Below, piece by piece: positions 26,561 to 36,684 of a stretch of 64,000 nt of DNA; the stretch's first letter is position 1; each line of letters begins with the position of its first letter. Source of the stretch: Poindextera sp035604135 (GTDB lineage: Bacteria > Pseudomonadota > Alphaproteobacteria > Caulobacterales > Caulobacteraceae); contig DATNJB010000084.1 in the NCBI GenBank assembly GCA_035604135.1, positions 34,653-98,652 on the forward strand, read 5' to 3'. A program made the translations under genes and the position numbers. The notes beneath the pieces are model-generated. The model ran no database searches. It was not told where the DNA came from and saw only the letters and a list, made by a program, of their open reading frames with translations.

Positions 26561-26661
26561 TTTCACCGCGAAGAACGCAAAGGTCGCGAAGAGGTGAGCC
26601 TAGCCGCAGCGCTGCAGCCACCACCGACCCTTCGCGCCCTTCGCGTCCTTCGTGGTTGAAT
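26561..26661. repeat. Palindromic element between convergent genes (copy 3)
   Basis: A 31-base left arm starts TTTCACCGCGAAGAACGC and a right arm ends CCTTCGTGGTTGAA; about 25 of 31 positions pair. Both arms are built of CGCGAAG-like subrepeats. It lies just after the P450 stop and before the convergent SMP-30 gene stop, in the same sort of position as copy 1. Confidence 0.75.
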
Positions 26662-26689
26662 CGGGCCTCGCGGCTCCGCCGCGCGGCAG

Positions 26690-27568
26690 TTAGGCGCTGA
26701 AGTTCAGCTTCAGGCCGGGCTCGGGCCAGGGCATGCGGATGAGGCGGCCGGTTTCGGAGAGGGTGATGTGGGCGTCGCGCATCTCGGGGCCGCCGAAGCA
26801 GATGTTGGTGGTCATGCGGTCCGGCAGCGGCGTCTGGCTCACGGCCCCGGTGACCGGTGAGATGGTGGTGATCCCATCGCGGATCGAGGCGATGCAGACG
26901 TCGCCGTTCGCCTGCACCGCCAGGCTGTCGAAGAAGGCGCGACCGGGGCCTGCGCCAGCGAGCCGTCCGCCGCGGCCGCCCTTCACCACTTGGCCAGGCG
27001 CGGTCAGGTCGAAGGCGATGAGGCGCCCGGTGAAGCTCTCGGCCGAGTAGACCGTATTCTCGTCCGGCGAGAGGCCGATGCCGTTGTAGCCGGTGCCGCC
27101 GAAGGAGATCTCCTCGGCCCTCGAGCCGTCCGGCCTGGCGTAGTAGACGCCGCTGGAATGGCGCGTGCGCCCGGTCTGCCGGCCGAAGTCGGTGAACCAG
27201 AAGCCGCCGGTCCGATCGAAGACGATGTCGTTCGGGGCCGAGAGCAGGTTCTCGCCCGCCTTGTCGTACAGCCGCTGGCCCTTGCCAGTGCTGAGGTCCA
27301 CCCGGTCGATTCCACCCTGGCTGGGCGGGAGCGCGCCCCTGATCGCAAGCCCGCCGCCGCCGTTGTTGGCCACATAGACCGCGCCGTCCGGCCCGAGCGC
27401 CGCCCCGTTCGGGCCGCCGCCCAGGTCGCACACCACCTCGACCTTGCCCTTCCAGGCGCGCGACAGCGTGCCGCGCGCGATCTCGACCAGGATCACCGAC
27501 CCGTCGGGCATGGCGATCGGCCCTTCCGGAAACTGCAGTCCCTCCGCCAGCACCTCGAAATCGGCCAT
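26690..27568 (-). CDS. SMP-30/gluconolactonase family protein
   Basis: A 292-residue six-bladed beta-propeller of the SMP-30/gluconolaconase/LRE family. Metal-ligand blades are visible: LQFPEGPIAMPDGSV (Glu), NDIVFDRTGGFWFTDFG (Asn, Asp), TGYNGIGLSPDE (Asn) and FDSLAVQANGDVCIAS (Asp). The family opens sugar or hydroxyacyl lactones using Ca or Zn. No signal peptide, so it is cytoplasmic. It converges with the P450 gene and is divergent from a D-aminoacylase-like amidohydrolase, so it may handle a lactone intermediate of the local pathway, but this is inference. Confidence 0.9.
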   Translation of the reverse strand: MADFEVLAEGLQFPEGPIAMPDGSVILVEIARGTLSRAWKGKVEVVCDLGGGPNGAALGPDGAVYVANNGGGGLAIRGALPPSQGGIDRVDLSTGKGQRLYDKAGENLLSAPNDIVFDRTGGFWFTDFGRQTGRTRHSSGVYYARPDGSRAEEISFGGTGYNGIGLSPDENTVYSAESFTGRLIAFDLTAPGQVVKGGRGGRLAGAGPGRAFFDSLAVQANGDVCIASIRDGITTISPVTGAVSQTPLPDRMTTNICFGGPEMRDAHITLSETGRLIRMPWPEPGLKLNFSA

Positions 27569-27684
27569 CGCGTCGTCCTCCCTTTCCCTCGATCAACGCC
27601 GCGGAGGCTGGCGCGTCAACCACTGTGGGCAGGGCCGCAGGCCTGGGTTATCGTGACTCACCAACGCATGGGGAGACGGCGGCC

Positions 27685-29409
<1,725 letters not shown>

Positions 29410-29466
29410 AGGCTCACCCCGCCAAGCTCACCGCGCCGGTAGACCCGCGCTGAAGGCGCCAGGCGG

Positions 29467-29694
29467 CTACGTCTTGTGGCAGACCTTGCCCTTGGCGATG
29501 CAGCTGTGGCCGCAGGGGACCCCGGTCGTGCAGTGCGGGGCGTGCGAGCTCGAGGATGCCGGCGCCGCCGACGAAGCGGCTGGCGGCGGGCATTTGATGA
29601 ACTTGTGGGTCTTCGGGTCGGTGCACTTGGTTGCCGCGCTGACGCTGCTGGCGCTCAGCGCCAGGATCGCCGCCATCATCAGAACTCGCTTCAT
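29467..29694 (-). CDS. Small secreted Cys-rich protein (paralogue 1)
   Basis: A 75-residue protein with a signal peptide (MKRVLMMAAILALSASSVSA) and a mature chain of about 55 residues. It has a short CTDPKTHKFIKCPPP unit, a Ser/Ala linker and a C-terminal CTTGVPCGHSCIAKGKVCHK module with four cysteines, which could form two disulfides. A GGGAGGAC ribosome site precedes the ATG. The module is shared with the 66-residue protein at 62042-62242. The function is unknown; the size and cysteines fit an exported periplasmic or extracellular peptide. Confidence 0.8.
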   Translation of the reverse strand: MKRVLMMAAILALSASSVSAATKCTDPKTHKFIKCPPPAASSAAPASSSSHAPHCTTGVPCGHSCIAKGKVCHKT

Positions 29695-30006
29695 CTTGTC
29701 CTCCCGCTCTTGTTACGCGAGCAAGCCGAGGCCTCGCGGCAGACTCAAATCGCTGGCTCAACTTGGCGTAGCAGACTATTTCGAAGTATTCCCGTGAAAG
29801 TCGAGAATAACCGCAAGTTGCACTGATGCGGAAATCTGACTTTCACTGGCGATCGATACCGGACATTTCGAGATCAGGCGATCACACGAGGGCCAAAACT
29901 ACCCAAAACGGGTAGCTATGCGGTAATCTTCTCGCTGATAGGCACCGCATACCGCACGCCCAACCGCTCGCTGGGCGTCCGGGGCGCAGGCAAGGGGGTC
30001 CCGCGG
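29695..30006. other. AT-richer intergenic region with an inverted repeat
   Basis: About 312 bases between the Cys-rich gene and a helix-turn-helix gene, poorer in GC than its surroundings. It holds CTACCC (29899-29904) and GGGTAG (29910-29915) with an AAAAC loop, an operator-like short palindrome some 90 bases before the next start. No coding region is supported. Confidence 0.5.
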
Positions 30007-30507
30007 TTGGGCGACGAGACCGTCCAAGGGCCGATCGAAGGTCGGGCGCCCGTCTCTGCGGCTGATCGGGCCGAGGCGCGTGTCGTCTACAGATTGGCGA
30101 CCGAGCACTTTCTGCGGAGCGCGCGGGAGCTCAGCGATCAGGCGGGCGGCAACCTGTTCAAGGGGCTAGCGCTGCGCGCGATCGTCGCCGCCAACATCGG
30201 CCACATCGACCAGCAGTCAGAGAACGCGGTGCGCTATGCTGCGATGAGCCAACCTCCTTCGAGCGATCTGCTCAGGCCGGTGAGCGTTCTGGCGATCGCC
30301 GGGTCGCTTGGGCTGCCCTACGAGACGACGCGCCGCTATGTGGCGGCGCTGATGAAGGAGGGGGCCTGCATGAGGGTGAAGGGGGGGATCGTGGCGTCTC
30401 CGACGACGCTGGCCGGACCCGAAGCCGAGCAGGCGATGCTGGCCAACCTGGTCAACCTTCGCCGCTTCGTGCGCGCGCTGAGACGCGCCGGCATCGCTCT
30501 CGATTGA
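30007..30507 (+). CDS. Putative helix-turn-helix regulator
   Basis: A 166-residue protein. The first half is helical (EARVVYRLATEHFLRSARELSDQ; LFKGLALRAIVAANIGHID), and the second half reads as a helix-turn-helix: VSVLAIAGSLGLPYETTRRYVAALMKEGACMRVKGG. This arrangement occurs in uncharacterised proteobacterial regulators. The TTG at 30007 is the probable start because GGGGG lies eight bases upstream, but a start further in is possible. It stands alone, converging with the Cdd1-like gene. A palindrome at 29899-29915 in its upstream region might be its operator. Confidence 0.7.
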   Translation: MGDETVQGPIEGRAPVSAADRAEARVVYRLATEHFLRSARELSDQAGGNLFKGLALRAIVAANIGHIDQQSENAVRYAAMSQPPSSDLLRPVSVLAIAGSLGLPYETTRRYVAALMKEGACMRVKGGIVASPTTLAGPEAEQAMLANLVNLRRFVRALRRAGIALD

Positions 30508-30523
30508 CGGAGGGCCCGCCTGG

Positions 30524-30841
30524 CTAGCGCGCGGGCTTTGGCTTCAGGGTCTTCGCGTACCGCGTCACTCTGAGCGGCGTGAACGCCCACCAGTCAAGCG
30601 CCTCTCCCGTGCGCGCCTCATGGATGGCGGCGGCGAAGACGTCGCGCACGCAGGGGTCCTGGCGTCGCAGGGTGCGACGCTCAAGCTCGCCGACGAGGAC
30701 GTCGGGATCGGACGTCCTGAGCTGCGACACGGTTTCGATCCCTAGAACGGCGAAGTCGGCCATTGCGGCCGGACCGACGTTGCGCAGGTCCGAGAGGCGC
30801 TCGGTCAGGGTCGCTATGCGCAGCGCTATGCGTGCGTTCAC
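30524..30841 (-). CDS. Cdd1-like helix-hairpin-helix protein
   Basis: A protein of 105 residues with a helix-hairpin-helix-like segment, LRNVGPAAMADFAVLGIETVSQL, then DPCVRDVFAAAIHEARTGEALDWWAFTPLRV. The DPCVxDxFxAA and WWxFTPxR patterns match the pathogenicity locus (Cdd1) family. Related domains can bind DNA, but the role is unknown. GTG at 30841 is chosen; it lies one base before the last base of the upstream VOC gene, consistent with coupled translation. A longer frame exists only through the VOC gene in another reading frame. Confidence 0.8.
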   Translation of the reverse strand: MNARIALRIATLTERLSDLRNVGPAAMADFAVLGIETVSQLRTSDPDVLVGELERRTLRRQDPCVRDVFAAAIHEARTGEALDWWAFTPLRVTRYAKTLKPKPAR

Positions 30842-30842
30842 C

Positions 30843-31230
30843 TCAGCCTCCGACCGGGCTGCAGATCTCGACGATGAAGCCGTTGTTGTCCCGGACGTAG
30901 GATACGGTCTGCCCCCACGGCTTGCGCTCGGGCTCGACGAGCGGCTGGGTGCCGGCGCTGAGCGCCTTGGCGAAACTCGCCGCGACGTTCTCACTCACGA
31001 GCGCGATTTCCGCCCCGCCGGCGAGTTCCGCTGCACGGTTGGGGCGAAACCCCCCTTGCGTGGGCGTGAAGGTCTCGCCGGCGAAGGCGAGCGCCGTGGC
31101 CCCGGTCTCCAACTCAGCATACTCGCCGGACTCGTGGACGAAGCGGCGCTCGAGGCCGAATGCCGATTCATAGAAGGCCACCGACGCCGCGAACGTTGGG
31201 CACGTAGACGATCACATAGCCGAGTTGCAT
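30843..31230 (-). pseudogene. VOC-family (glyoxalase-like) protein with frameshift
   Basis: Read with one base removed near 31191, this gene encodes about 128 residues: MQLGYVIVYVPNV then AASVAFYESAFGLERRFVH and on to FIVEICSPVGG, a complete single-module VOC protein. As given, the ATG frame at 31230 runs only 20 codons, and the main frame begins at a later start, 31181. The 388-base span is one more than a multiple of three, as a one-base insertion predicts. VOC proteins isomerise, cleave or sequester small molecules using a metal. The PadR regulator lies divergent, across a perfect palindrome. A sequencing error is as likely as true decay. Confidence 0.82.
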
Positions 31231-31250
31231 CCGATTGATCCTTTCCTCGA

Positions 31251-31269
31251 ATAGTCTTATTAAGACTAT
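31251..31269. promoter_or_regulatory. 19-bp perfect palindrome between VOC and padR genes
   Basis: Arms ATAGTCTTA (31251-31259) and TAAGACTAT (31261-31269) around a central T. It lies 21 bases after the VOC start and 22 before the PadR start, in a local AT-rich stretch, so it would cover both promoters. The position suggests a PadR operator with autoregulation. Confidence 0.7.
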
Positions 31270-31291
31270 AGATCGACCGGGAGTCAAGACC

Positions 31292-31879
31292 ATGCCTGCA
31301 AGCGCTTCGGGCGTCGCCACCGCGGGGCGGAAAAAAGGACATGTGGCGTCCAGGCTGACGACCGCGGATCTGATCGTGCTGTCGCTGCTGAGCGAGCGCC
31401 CAATGCACGGATATGAGCTGGTCAAGGAGTATGAGCGGCAGGAGGTCGCCGACTGGGCGAGCGTGTCGCGGCCGCACGTCTACTATGCGCTCAAGAAGCT
31501 GGCGAAACTGCAGCTGATCGCGGCGGACGCCAAGCCGGCCGGGGGGCGCCCGGTCGCCGTGTTCGCAGTGACCGCCGAAGGCGGGGCGCGGCTGGCCGAC
31601 GCGCTGGCGGATGACCGATGGGCGAGACAAAGGCCGCCAAGCCCGTTCACGACCTGGCTCGGGCTCTCGATCCATGCGCGTGCGGGAGATGCCAAGCGGG
31701 TCCTGGCCAGCCGGCGCGGTTTTCTGGCGGCGGAGATCGCGAAGGAGCGGCGGACGCTGGCGGCCATCGCGGCGGACTCAGGCGACCGCGTCGCGATCGC
31801 CGCCGCCATGGTCGTGCTCGCGATCGCTCAGTTCGAGGTGGAGCTGGCCTGGCTCGAGTCGTTCGAACGACTGCTTTGA
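31292..31879 (+). CDS. PadR family transcriptional regulator
   Basis: A 195-residue PadR-type regulator. The N-terminal winged helix is LTTADLIVLSLLSERPMHGYELVKEYERQ with recognition region SRPHVYYALKKLAKLQLIAADA and wing GGRPVAVFAVT. The C-terminal helical half is a PadR-type dimerisation domain. The ATG at 31292 is favoured by a GGGAG eight bases upstream; an upstream in-frame ATG at 31235 would place a perfect operator-like palindrome inside the coding region. PadR proteins repress detoxification or efflux genes and are released by small aromatic ligands. The divergent VOC gene is the likely target. Confidence 0.9.
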   Translation: MPASASGVATAGRKKGHVASRLTTADLIVLSLLSERPMHGYELVKEYERQEVADWASVSRPHVYYALKKLAKLQLIAADAKPAGGRPVAVFAVTAEGGARLADALADDRWARQRPPSPFTTWLGLSIHARAGDAKRVLASRRGFLAAEIAKERRTLAAIAADSGDRVAIAAAMVVLAIAQFEVELAWLESFERLL

Positions 31880-31927
31880 GCTTTCTGGGCTTGGTGGTCG
31901 AATGGGGTCCGGGTTGGGGCGCCAAGC

Positions 31928-34120
31928 ATGAGCCTGTTGCGGACGATCGCGGTCCTTCTAACGCTGGCGGGGGTCGCAACCGGATCGTCGGCCCGGGCGG
32001 CGAGCCCGGCGGATCTGGCCCGCTGGCGGGCGATGGCGGCGCAGGTGACCATCACGCGCGACGACTGGGGCATCGCCCACGTCCGCGGGCATACCGACGC
32101 GCAAGCCGTGTTCGGGATGATCTACGCGCAGGCCGAGGACGACTTCAATCGCATCGAGCGGAACTATCTGACCGCGCTGGGGCGGGTGAGCGAAGCGGAC
32201 GGAGACTCCGCGTTGATGCAGGATCTGCGGGCGCGGCTCTACGTCGATCCCGCCGACTTAAAGGCGCGCTATGCGCGGAGCCCGCGGGGCTTGCGAGCGC
32301 TGTTGGACGCCTGGGCCGACGGGCTGAACGACTATCTCGCCACCCATCCGGGCGTGCATCCGAAGGTGATCACGCGGTTTGAGCCCTGGATGGCGCTCAG
32401 CTTCACCGAGGGCAGCATCGGCGGCGACATCGAGCGCATTCCGCTCACCGGGCTGGCGGACTTCTACAACGCGCGGAAGCTGGCCTCGCTGTCCGACCAG
32501 GACGTCGCCGCCGCGACGGACCCCTCCGGCTCGAACGGCATCGCGATCGCGCCGTCGAATACGGCGGACCACCACGCTCTGCTGCTGATCAATCCGCACA
32601 CCTCGTTCTACTTCCGCTCCGAGCTGCAGATGACCAGCGACGAGGGTCTGAACGCCTACGGCGCGGCGACCTGGGGCCAGTTCTTCATCTATCAGGGCTT
32701 CAACGATCGGGTGGGCTGGATGCACACGTCCAGCCAGTCCGACGCCGTCGACCGCTTCGCCGAGACGATCGTGCGCAAGGACGGGCGCATCTACTACCGC
32801 TACGGCGAGGCGCTGCGCCCCGTGCAGGTCTCGCAGGTCACCGTGCGCTGCCGCACGGCGGACGGCGGCTTCGCGGAGCGAACCTTCACCGTCTACAAGA
32901 CCCGCCACGGCCCGATCGTGGGCAAGACCGCCGACGGCCGCTGGATCGCCGAGGCGATGATGTTCGAGCCGATCCGGGCGCTCGAGCAGTCGTATGGCCT
33001 TACGAAGGCGCGCGACTTCGCCGCGTACATGCGCGTCATGGCGCTGAAGGCGAACACGTCGAACAACACCGTCTACGCCGACGCCGGCGGCGACATCGCC
33101 TACCTCAACCCGCAGTTCATTCCGCGCCGCGACGACCGGATCGACTACCGCCAGATCGTGGACGGCGCCGACCCGGCGACCGATTGGCGCGGGCTGCACG
33201 GGCTGGATGAGGCGCCGCACCTGTTGAACCCCGCCACTGGCTGGATCCAGAACACCAACAACTGGCCCTATTCCGCGGCCGGGCCTGCGAGCCCGAAGGC
33301 CGCTGACTTCCCGCGCTACATGAGCGGCCGGGGCGAGAACGTGCGCGGGCTGCACGCGATGGCCGTCCTTGCGGACAAGCACGACTTCACCCTGCGCTCG
33401 CTGATGGCGGCGGCCTACGACCCACGCCTGCCCGGCTTCGACATTGTGATTCCGCGCCTGCTGGAGGCCTACGACCACGCCGCGCCGAGCGACCCGCTGA
33501 AGGCCGCGCTCGCCGAGCAGATCGCGGTGTTGCGCGGCTGGGACCGGCGCTGGTCCACCGACTCGATCGCCACCTCGCTCGCCGTCTATTGGGGCGAAGC
33601 GCTGTGGCGTGCGGCGGGCCAGCCGCCCGAGAGCGAGGACCTCGCCGACTACGCGGCGGTGCTGGCGCGCACGACCCCGGCGCAGCGGCTGAGCGCGCTC
33701 AAGAGCGCGTCGGACAAGCTGGCCGCCGACTTCGGGACCTGGCGCACGCCTTGGGGCGAGATCAACCGCGTGCAACGGCTGACCGACGACCTCGCGCCGA
33801 CCTATTCCGATTCAGGTCCGAGCACGCCGGTCGGCTTCACCTCGTCCCAGTGGGGGTCGCTCGCCTCCATCGACGGCCCGAGGCAGCCCGGGATCAAGCG
33901 GCGCTATGGCGACCATGGCAACAGCTTCGTGGCCGTGGTCGAGTTCGGCCCTAGGATCCGGGCGATGGCGGTGACCGCCGGCGGCGAGAGCGGCGATCCA
34001 GCCTCATCCCATTTCGACGATGAAGCCGTGCGCTACGCGGCAGGCGATTTGCGCGAGGTCTATTTCTACCCCGACCAGCTCGTCGGCCACACCGAGCGGA
34101 CCTACCACCCCGGCGATTGA
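31928..34120 (+). CDS. Penicillin acylase family amidase (Ntn hydrolase)
   Basis: A 730-residue secreted Ntn hydrolase of the penicillin/AHL acylase family. A signal peptide ends near SSARAASP. The proenzyme would be cut before the Ser of DPSGSNGIAIAPS, the S-N-G motif that forms the N-terminal nucleophile of the beta chain, at about residue 202. Downstream NPHTSFYFRSELQMTS and IQNTNNWPYSA are typical of the beta chain, and the DDWGIAHVRGHTD segment is typical of the alpha chain. It hydrolyses an amide, such as an acyl-homoserine lactone or beta-lactam side chain, in the periplasm. It lies 48 bases after padR and before a D-aminoacylase-like gene. Confidence 0.9.
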   Translation: MSLLRTIAVLLTLAGVATGSSARAASPADLARWRAMAAQVTITRDDWGIAHVRGHTDAQAVFGMIYAQAEDDFNRIERNYLTALGRVSEADGDSALMQDLRARLYVDPADLKARYARSPRGLRALLDAWADGLNDYLATHPGVHPKVITRFEPWMALSFTEGSIGGDIERIPLTGLADFYNARKLASLSDQDVAAATDPSGSNGIAIAPSNTADHHALLLINPHTSFYFRSELQMTSDEGLNAYGAATWGQFFIYQGFNDRVGWMHTSSQSDAVDRFAETIVRKDGRIYYRYGEALRPVQVSQVTVRCRTADGGFAERTFTVYKTRHGPIVGKTADGRWIAEAMMFEPIRALEQSYGLTKARDFAAYMRVMALKANTSNNTVYADAGGDIAYLNPQFIPRRDDRIDYRQIVDGADPATDWRGLHGLDEAPHLLNPATGWIQNTNNWPYSAAGPASPKAADFPRYMSGRGENVRGLHAMAVLADKHDFTLRSLMAAAYDPRLPGFDIVIPRLLEAYDHAAPSDPLKAALAEQIAVLRGWDRRWSTDSIATSLAVYWGEALWRAAGQPPESEDLADYAAVLARTTPAQRLSALKSASDKLAADFGTWRTPWGEINRVQRLTDDLAPTYSDSGPSTPVGFTSSQWGSLASIDGPRQPGIKRRYGDHGNSFVAVVEFGPRIRAMAVTAGGESGDPASSHFDDEAVRYAAGDLREVYFYPDQLVGHTERTYHPGD

Positions 34121-34219
34121 GACCCGCGGCGCGGCGCGGGCCTAGCCGGTTGAAAGTCGTTGACGCTGCCCGGCGTCCAGCGAACGATGCCGCGCCGGCC
34201 ATCGCTCAAGGACGCTCCC

Positions 34220-35944
34220 ATGCCCCACGCCTACGATCTCGTCATCCGCAACGGCCTCGTCGTCGACGGCTCGGGGGCCGAGCGGTTCGAGGCGGACGTT
34301 GCGGTCGCGGGCGGGCGGATCGCCGCCGTGGGCGCGGTCAGCGGCCGCGGGGCGGAGGAAATCGACGCCAAAGGCAAGCTGGTCACGCCCGGGTTCGTCG
34401 ATATCCACACCCACTATGACGGCCAGGCGGTGTGGTCGGACAGGCTCTCGCCCTCGTCGTCGCACGGGGTGACGACGGTGGTGGGCGGCAACTGTGGCGT
34501 GGGCTTCGCGCCCTGCCGGCCGGAGCACCACGATCTGCTGGTCAGCGTCATGGAGGGCGTCGAGGACATCCCAGAGGTGGTGATGACCGAGGGCCTGAGC
34601 TGGGACTGGGAGACCTACCCCGAGTACCTGAACGCGATCGAGCAGCGGCCGCACGACATCGACTTCGCCTCGCAGATCCCCCACTCGGCCGTGCGGGTCT
34701 ATGTGATGGGCCAGCGCGGCGCCGACCGCGAGCCGGCGAGCGCCGACGACCTGAACAAGATGCAGGCGGTCGTGCGCGAGGCGATGGAGGTGGGCGCGCT
34801 GGGGTTCGCGACCTCGCGCCTGATCATCCACAAGACCGGCCGGGGCGATCCGATCCCGACCTGGATGGCGGCGGAAGGCGAGCTCGAGGCCATGGCGCTG
34901 GCGCTGAAGGGCGCCGGCAAGGGCGTGCTGCAGGCGGTGTTCGGTGCGCCCGGGCGGACGTTCGAGGACGAGATCGACCTGCTCTCGCGGCTGACGCGCA
35001 TGAGCGGGCGACCGGCGAGCTTCTCCATGGTGCAGTCGAACGAGAACCCGCAGGCCTATCTAAATGTCATGCGGCACCTGGCCGAGGCGAACCGGGATGG
35101 CCCCCCGATCCGCGCCCAGGTCTATCCACGCCCGGTCGGGGTCGTGCTGGGCTTCGATCTGACGATCAACCCGTTCAGCCTCTGCCCCAGCTACCAGCCG
35201 TTGGCGAAGCTGCCGTTCGACGAGCGGATCAGAGCGTTGCGTGATCCGACCATGCGCGCGCGCCTCCTGATGGAGGAACCGGGCGATGCGCTCATCCCGC
35301 TGGCGCGCATGGGGCGGCGGTTCGACTTCATCTATCCGCTCGGCGACCCGCCGAACTACGAGCCAAAGGCCGAGGAATCGCTCTCTGCGCGGTCGCGGGC
35401 CTCCGGCGTCGCAGCCACGGAGCTCGCCTACGACCTACTGCTCGAGAACGGCGGGCGGGGGCTCTTGCTCGCCGCGCTGGCCAACTACGGCAGCCAGTCG
35501 CTTGACCCCATCCATGCTCTGCTGACCGACCCGAACAGCGTGATCGGACTAGGGGACGGCGGCGCCCACTACGGGATGATCTGCGATTCCAGCTACCCGA
35601 CGTTCGTGCTGCAGCACTGGACGCGCGAGCGGCGGGGCGAGCGGTTGAGCCTGGAAGCGGCGGTGAAGGCGCTGTCGGCCGATACCGCCGAAGCGGTGGG
35701 CCTAGGCGACCGCGGCGTGCTGACGGTCGGGCGCAAGGCGGACCTGAACGTGATCGACTACGACGCGGTGCGGCTGGAGCAGCCGCGCGTGCTCTACGAC
35801 CTTCCCGCCGGCGGGCGGCGCATCACCCAAGGTGCGGCCGGCTACGAAGCCCTGATCGTGAGCGGCGAGGTGGTGAGCCGCGCAGGCGCCCCGACCGGCG
35901 CCCTGCCCGGCCGCCTGGTGCGCGGACCTAGGGCGGCGGCCTAG
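34220..35944 (+). CDS. D-aminoacylase-like amidohydrolase (paralogue 2)
   Basis: A 574-residue protein, the same length as the paralogue at 27685. It shares VTPGFVDIHTHYDGQA (His63, His65), GGNCGVGFAP (Cys92), MEGVEDIP and LGDGGAHYGMI, so the metal site is kept. It differs in the middle: GAPGRTFEDEIDLLSRLTRM and MVQSNENPQAY replace the sequences there, so its substrate range may differ. The ATG at 34220 begins MPHAYDLVIRNG. It follows the acylase by 99 bases on the same strand and may work on the product of that enzyme, but a direct link is not proven. Confidence 0.9.
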   Translation: MPHAYDLVIRNGLVVDGSGAERFEADVAVAGGRIAAVGAVSGRGAEEIDAKGKLVTPGFVDIHTHYDGQAVWSDRLSPSSSHGVTTVVGGNCGVGFAPCRPEHHDLLVSVMEGVEDIPEVVMTEGLSWDWETYPEYLNAIEQRPHDIDFASQIPHSAVRVYVMGQRGADREPASADDLNKMQAVVREAMEVGALGFATSRLIIHKTGRGDPIPTWMAAEGELEAMALALKGAGKGVLQAVFGAPGRTFEDEIDLLSRLTRMSGRPASFSMVQSNENPQAYLNVMRHLAEANRDGPPIRAQVYPRPVGVVLGFDLTINPFSLCPSYQPLAKLPFDERIRALRDPTMRARLLMEEPGDALIPLARMGRRFDFIYPLGDPPNYEPKAEESLSARSRASGVAATELAYDLLLENGGRGLLLAALANYGSQSLDPIHALLTDPNSVIGLGDGGAHYGMICDSSYPTFVLQHWTRERRGERLSLEAAVKALSADTAEAVGLGDRGVLTVGRKADLNVIDYDAVRLEQPRVLYDLPAGGRRITQGAAGYEALIVSGEVVSRAGAPTGALPGRLVRGPRAAA

Positions 35945-36033
35945 TCGAAGGCTCTTCCCGACGACCGCCGCCAACAAACGACATCACGCCGGCGTGAAAT
36001 TGAGCACTGCTCAAAAGAGATATCGAGCACCGT

Positions 36034-36231
36034 TCAATTGTATGGTCCAAAGGTCGGCGCCGCCCAGCCGCCTGGCCAATTGACCGCGAGCGGCGCGAGC
36101 CAGGCAAGAGGGCGCAGGCGCGCCCAGAGGCCCGTGGCATCCTTGCCGCCTTTGACGATCGAGAGGGGTGGCGCCACGGTCGGGCGCGCGGCGCGCGCAG
36201 CAATGAGCGGGAGGAGGCTGGCGGGGGTCAT
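36034..36231 (-). CDS. Possible small protein coupled to the YjbR-like gene
   Basis: A 65-codon frame whose ATG overlaps the stop of the YjbR-like gene as ATGA. The product would be hydrophobic and basic (LLPLIAARAARP; LWARLRPLAWLAPLAVNWPGG), and it ends just inside an AT-richer patch. Overlap supports translation, but no homologue is recognised and codon evidence is weak. It may simply be chance. Confidence 0.35.
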   Translation of the reverse strand: MTPASLLPLIAARAARPTVAPPLSIVKGGKDATGLWARLRPLAWLAPLAVNWPGGWAAPTFGPYN

Positions 36232-36617
36232 TGGGCTTCGGCTTTCTCCAGCGCGGCGCGGGCGGCGCGGGTCAGCTTGGCGCGCACCAGCTCGTAGGCG
36301 TGATCGATCAGGCGCTCGATCTCGGCGTCGGGCAGCGCCGCATCCTGGCGGATGGTGATCCAGTGGCGCTTGTCGGTGTGGTAACCCGGCGTGATCGCCG
36401 CATATTCGCCGCGCATGACCTCGGCGAGAACCGGGTCGCACTTCAGCGTGAACCGCACGTCCTCGGGGTCGTCCGAGACGATGGCGAACATCTTGCCGGC
36501 GACCTTGTAGACGATGACGCCGGGCCCGAACGGGCTCGACGCTTCGGCGCTCGGCTTGGCCGCGAGCCGCCGTTGCAGATCGGCCAATCCGAGCATCCTT
36601 GCGTCCTCCTGCGCCAT
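36228..36617 (-). CDS. MmcQ/YjbR family protein
   Basis: A 129-residue MmcQ/YjbR-family protein. The CyaY-like fold is seen in SPFGPGVIVYKVAGKMFAIVSD, FTLKCDPVLAEVMRGEY and TPGYHTDKRHWITIRQD, which are the family's conserved segments. Members are small cytoplasmic proteins with suspected DNA-binding or metal-related roles, none well proven. The start at 36617 begins MAQEDARMLGLADLQ. A small hydrophobic frame follows with an overlapping ATGA. Confidence 0.88.
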   Translation of the reverse strand: MAQEDARMLGLADLQRRLAAKPSAEASSPFGPGVIVYKVAGKMFAIVSDDPEDVRFTLKCDPVLAEVMRGEYAAITPGYHTDKRHWITIRQDAALPDAEIERLIDHAYELVRAKLTRAARAALEKAEAQ

Positions 36618-36684
36618 GCGACTTGGGGACTCTAACGCGCGGCGGGCCTAAAGATGGCAGCAGGCGGCGCGTGACGAGCGGCCG

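Noticed and set aside
31235..31291. Longer start for the PadR regulator
   Set aside because: It would put the perfect 19-bp palindrome inside the gene and lacks a ribosome site; 31292 has one.
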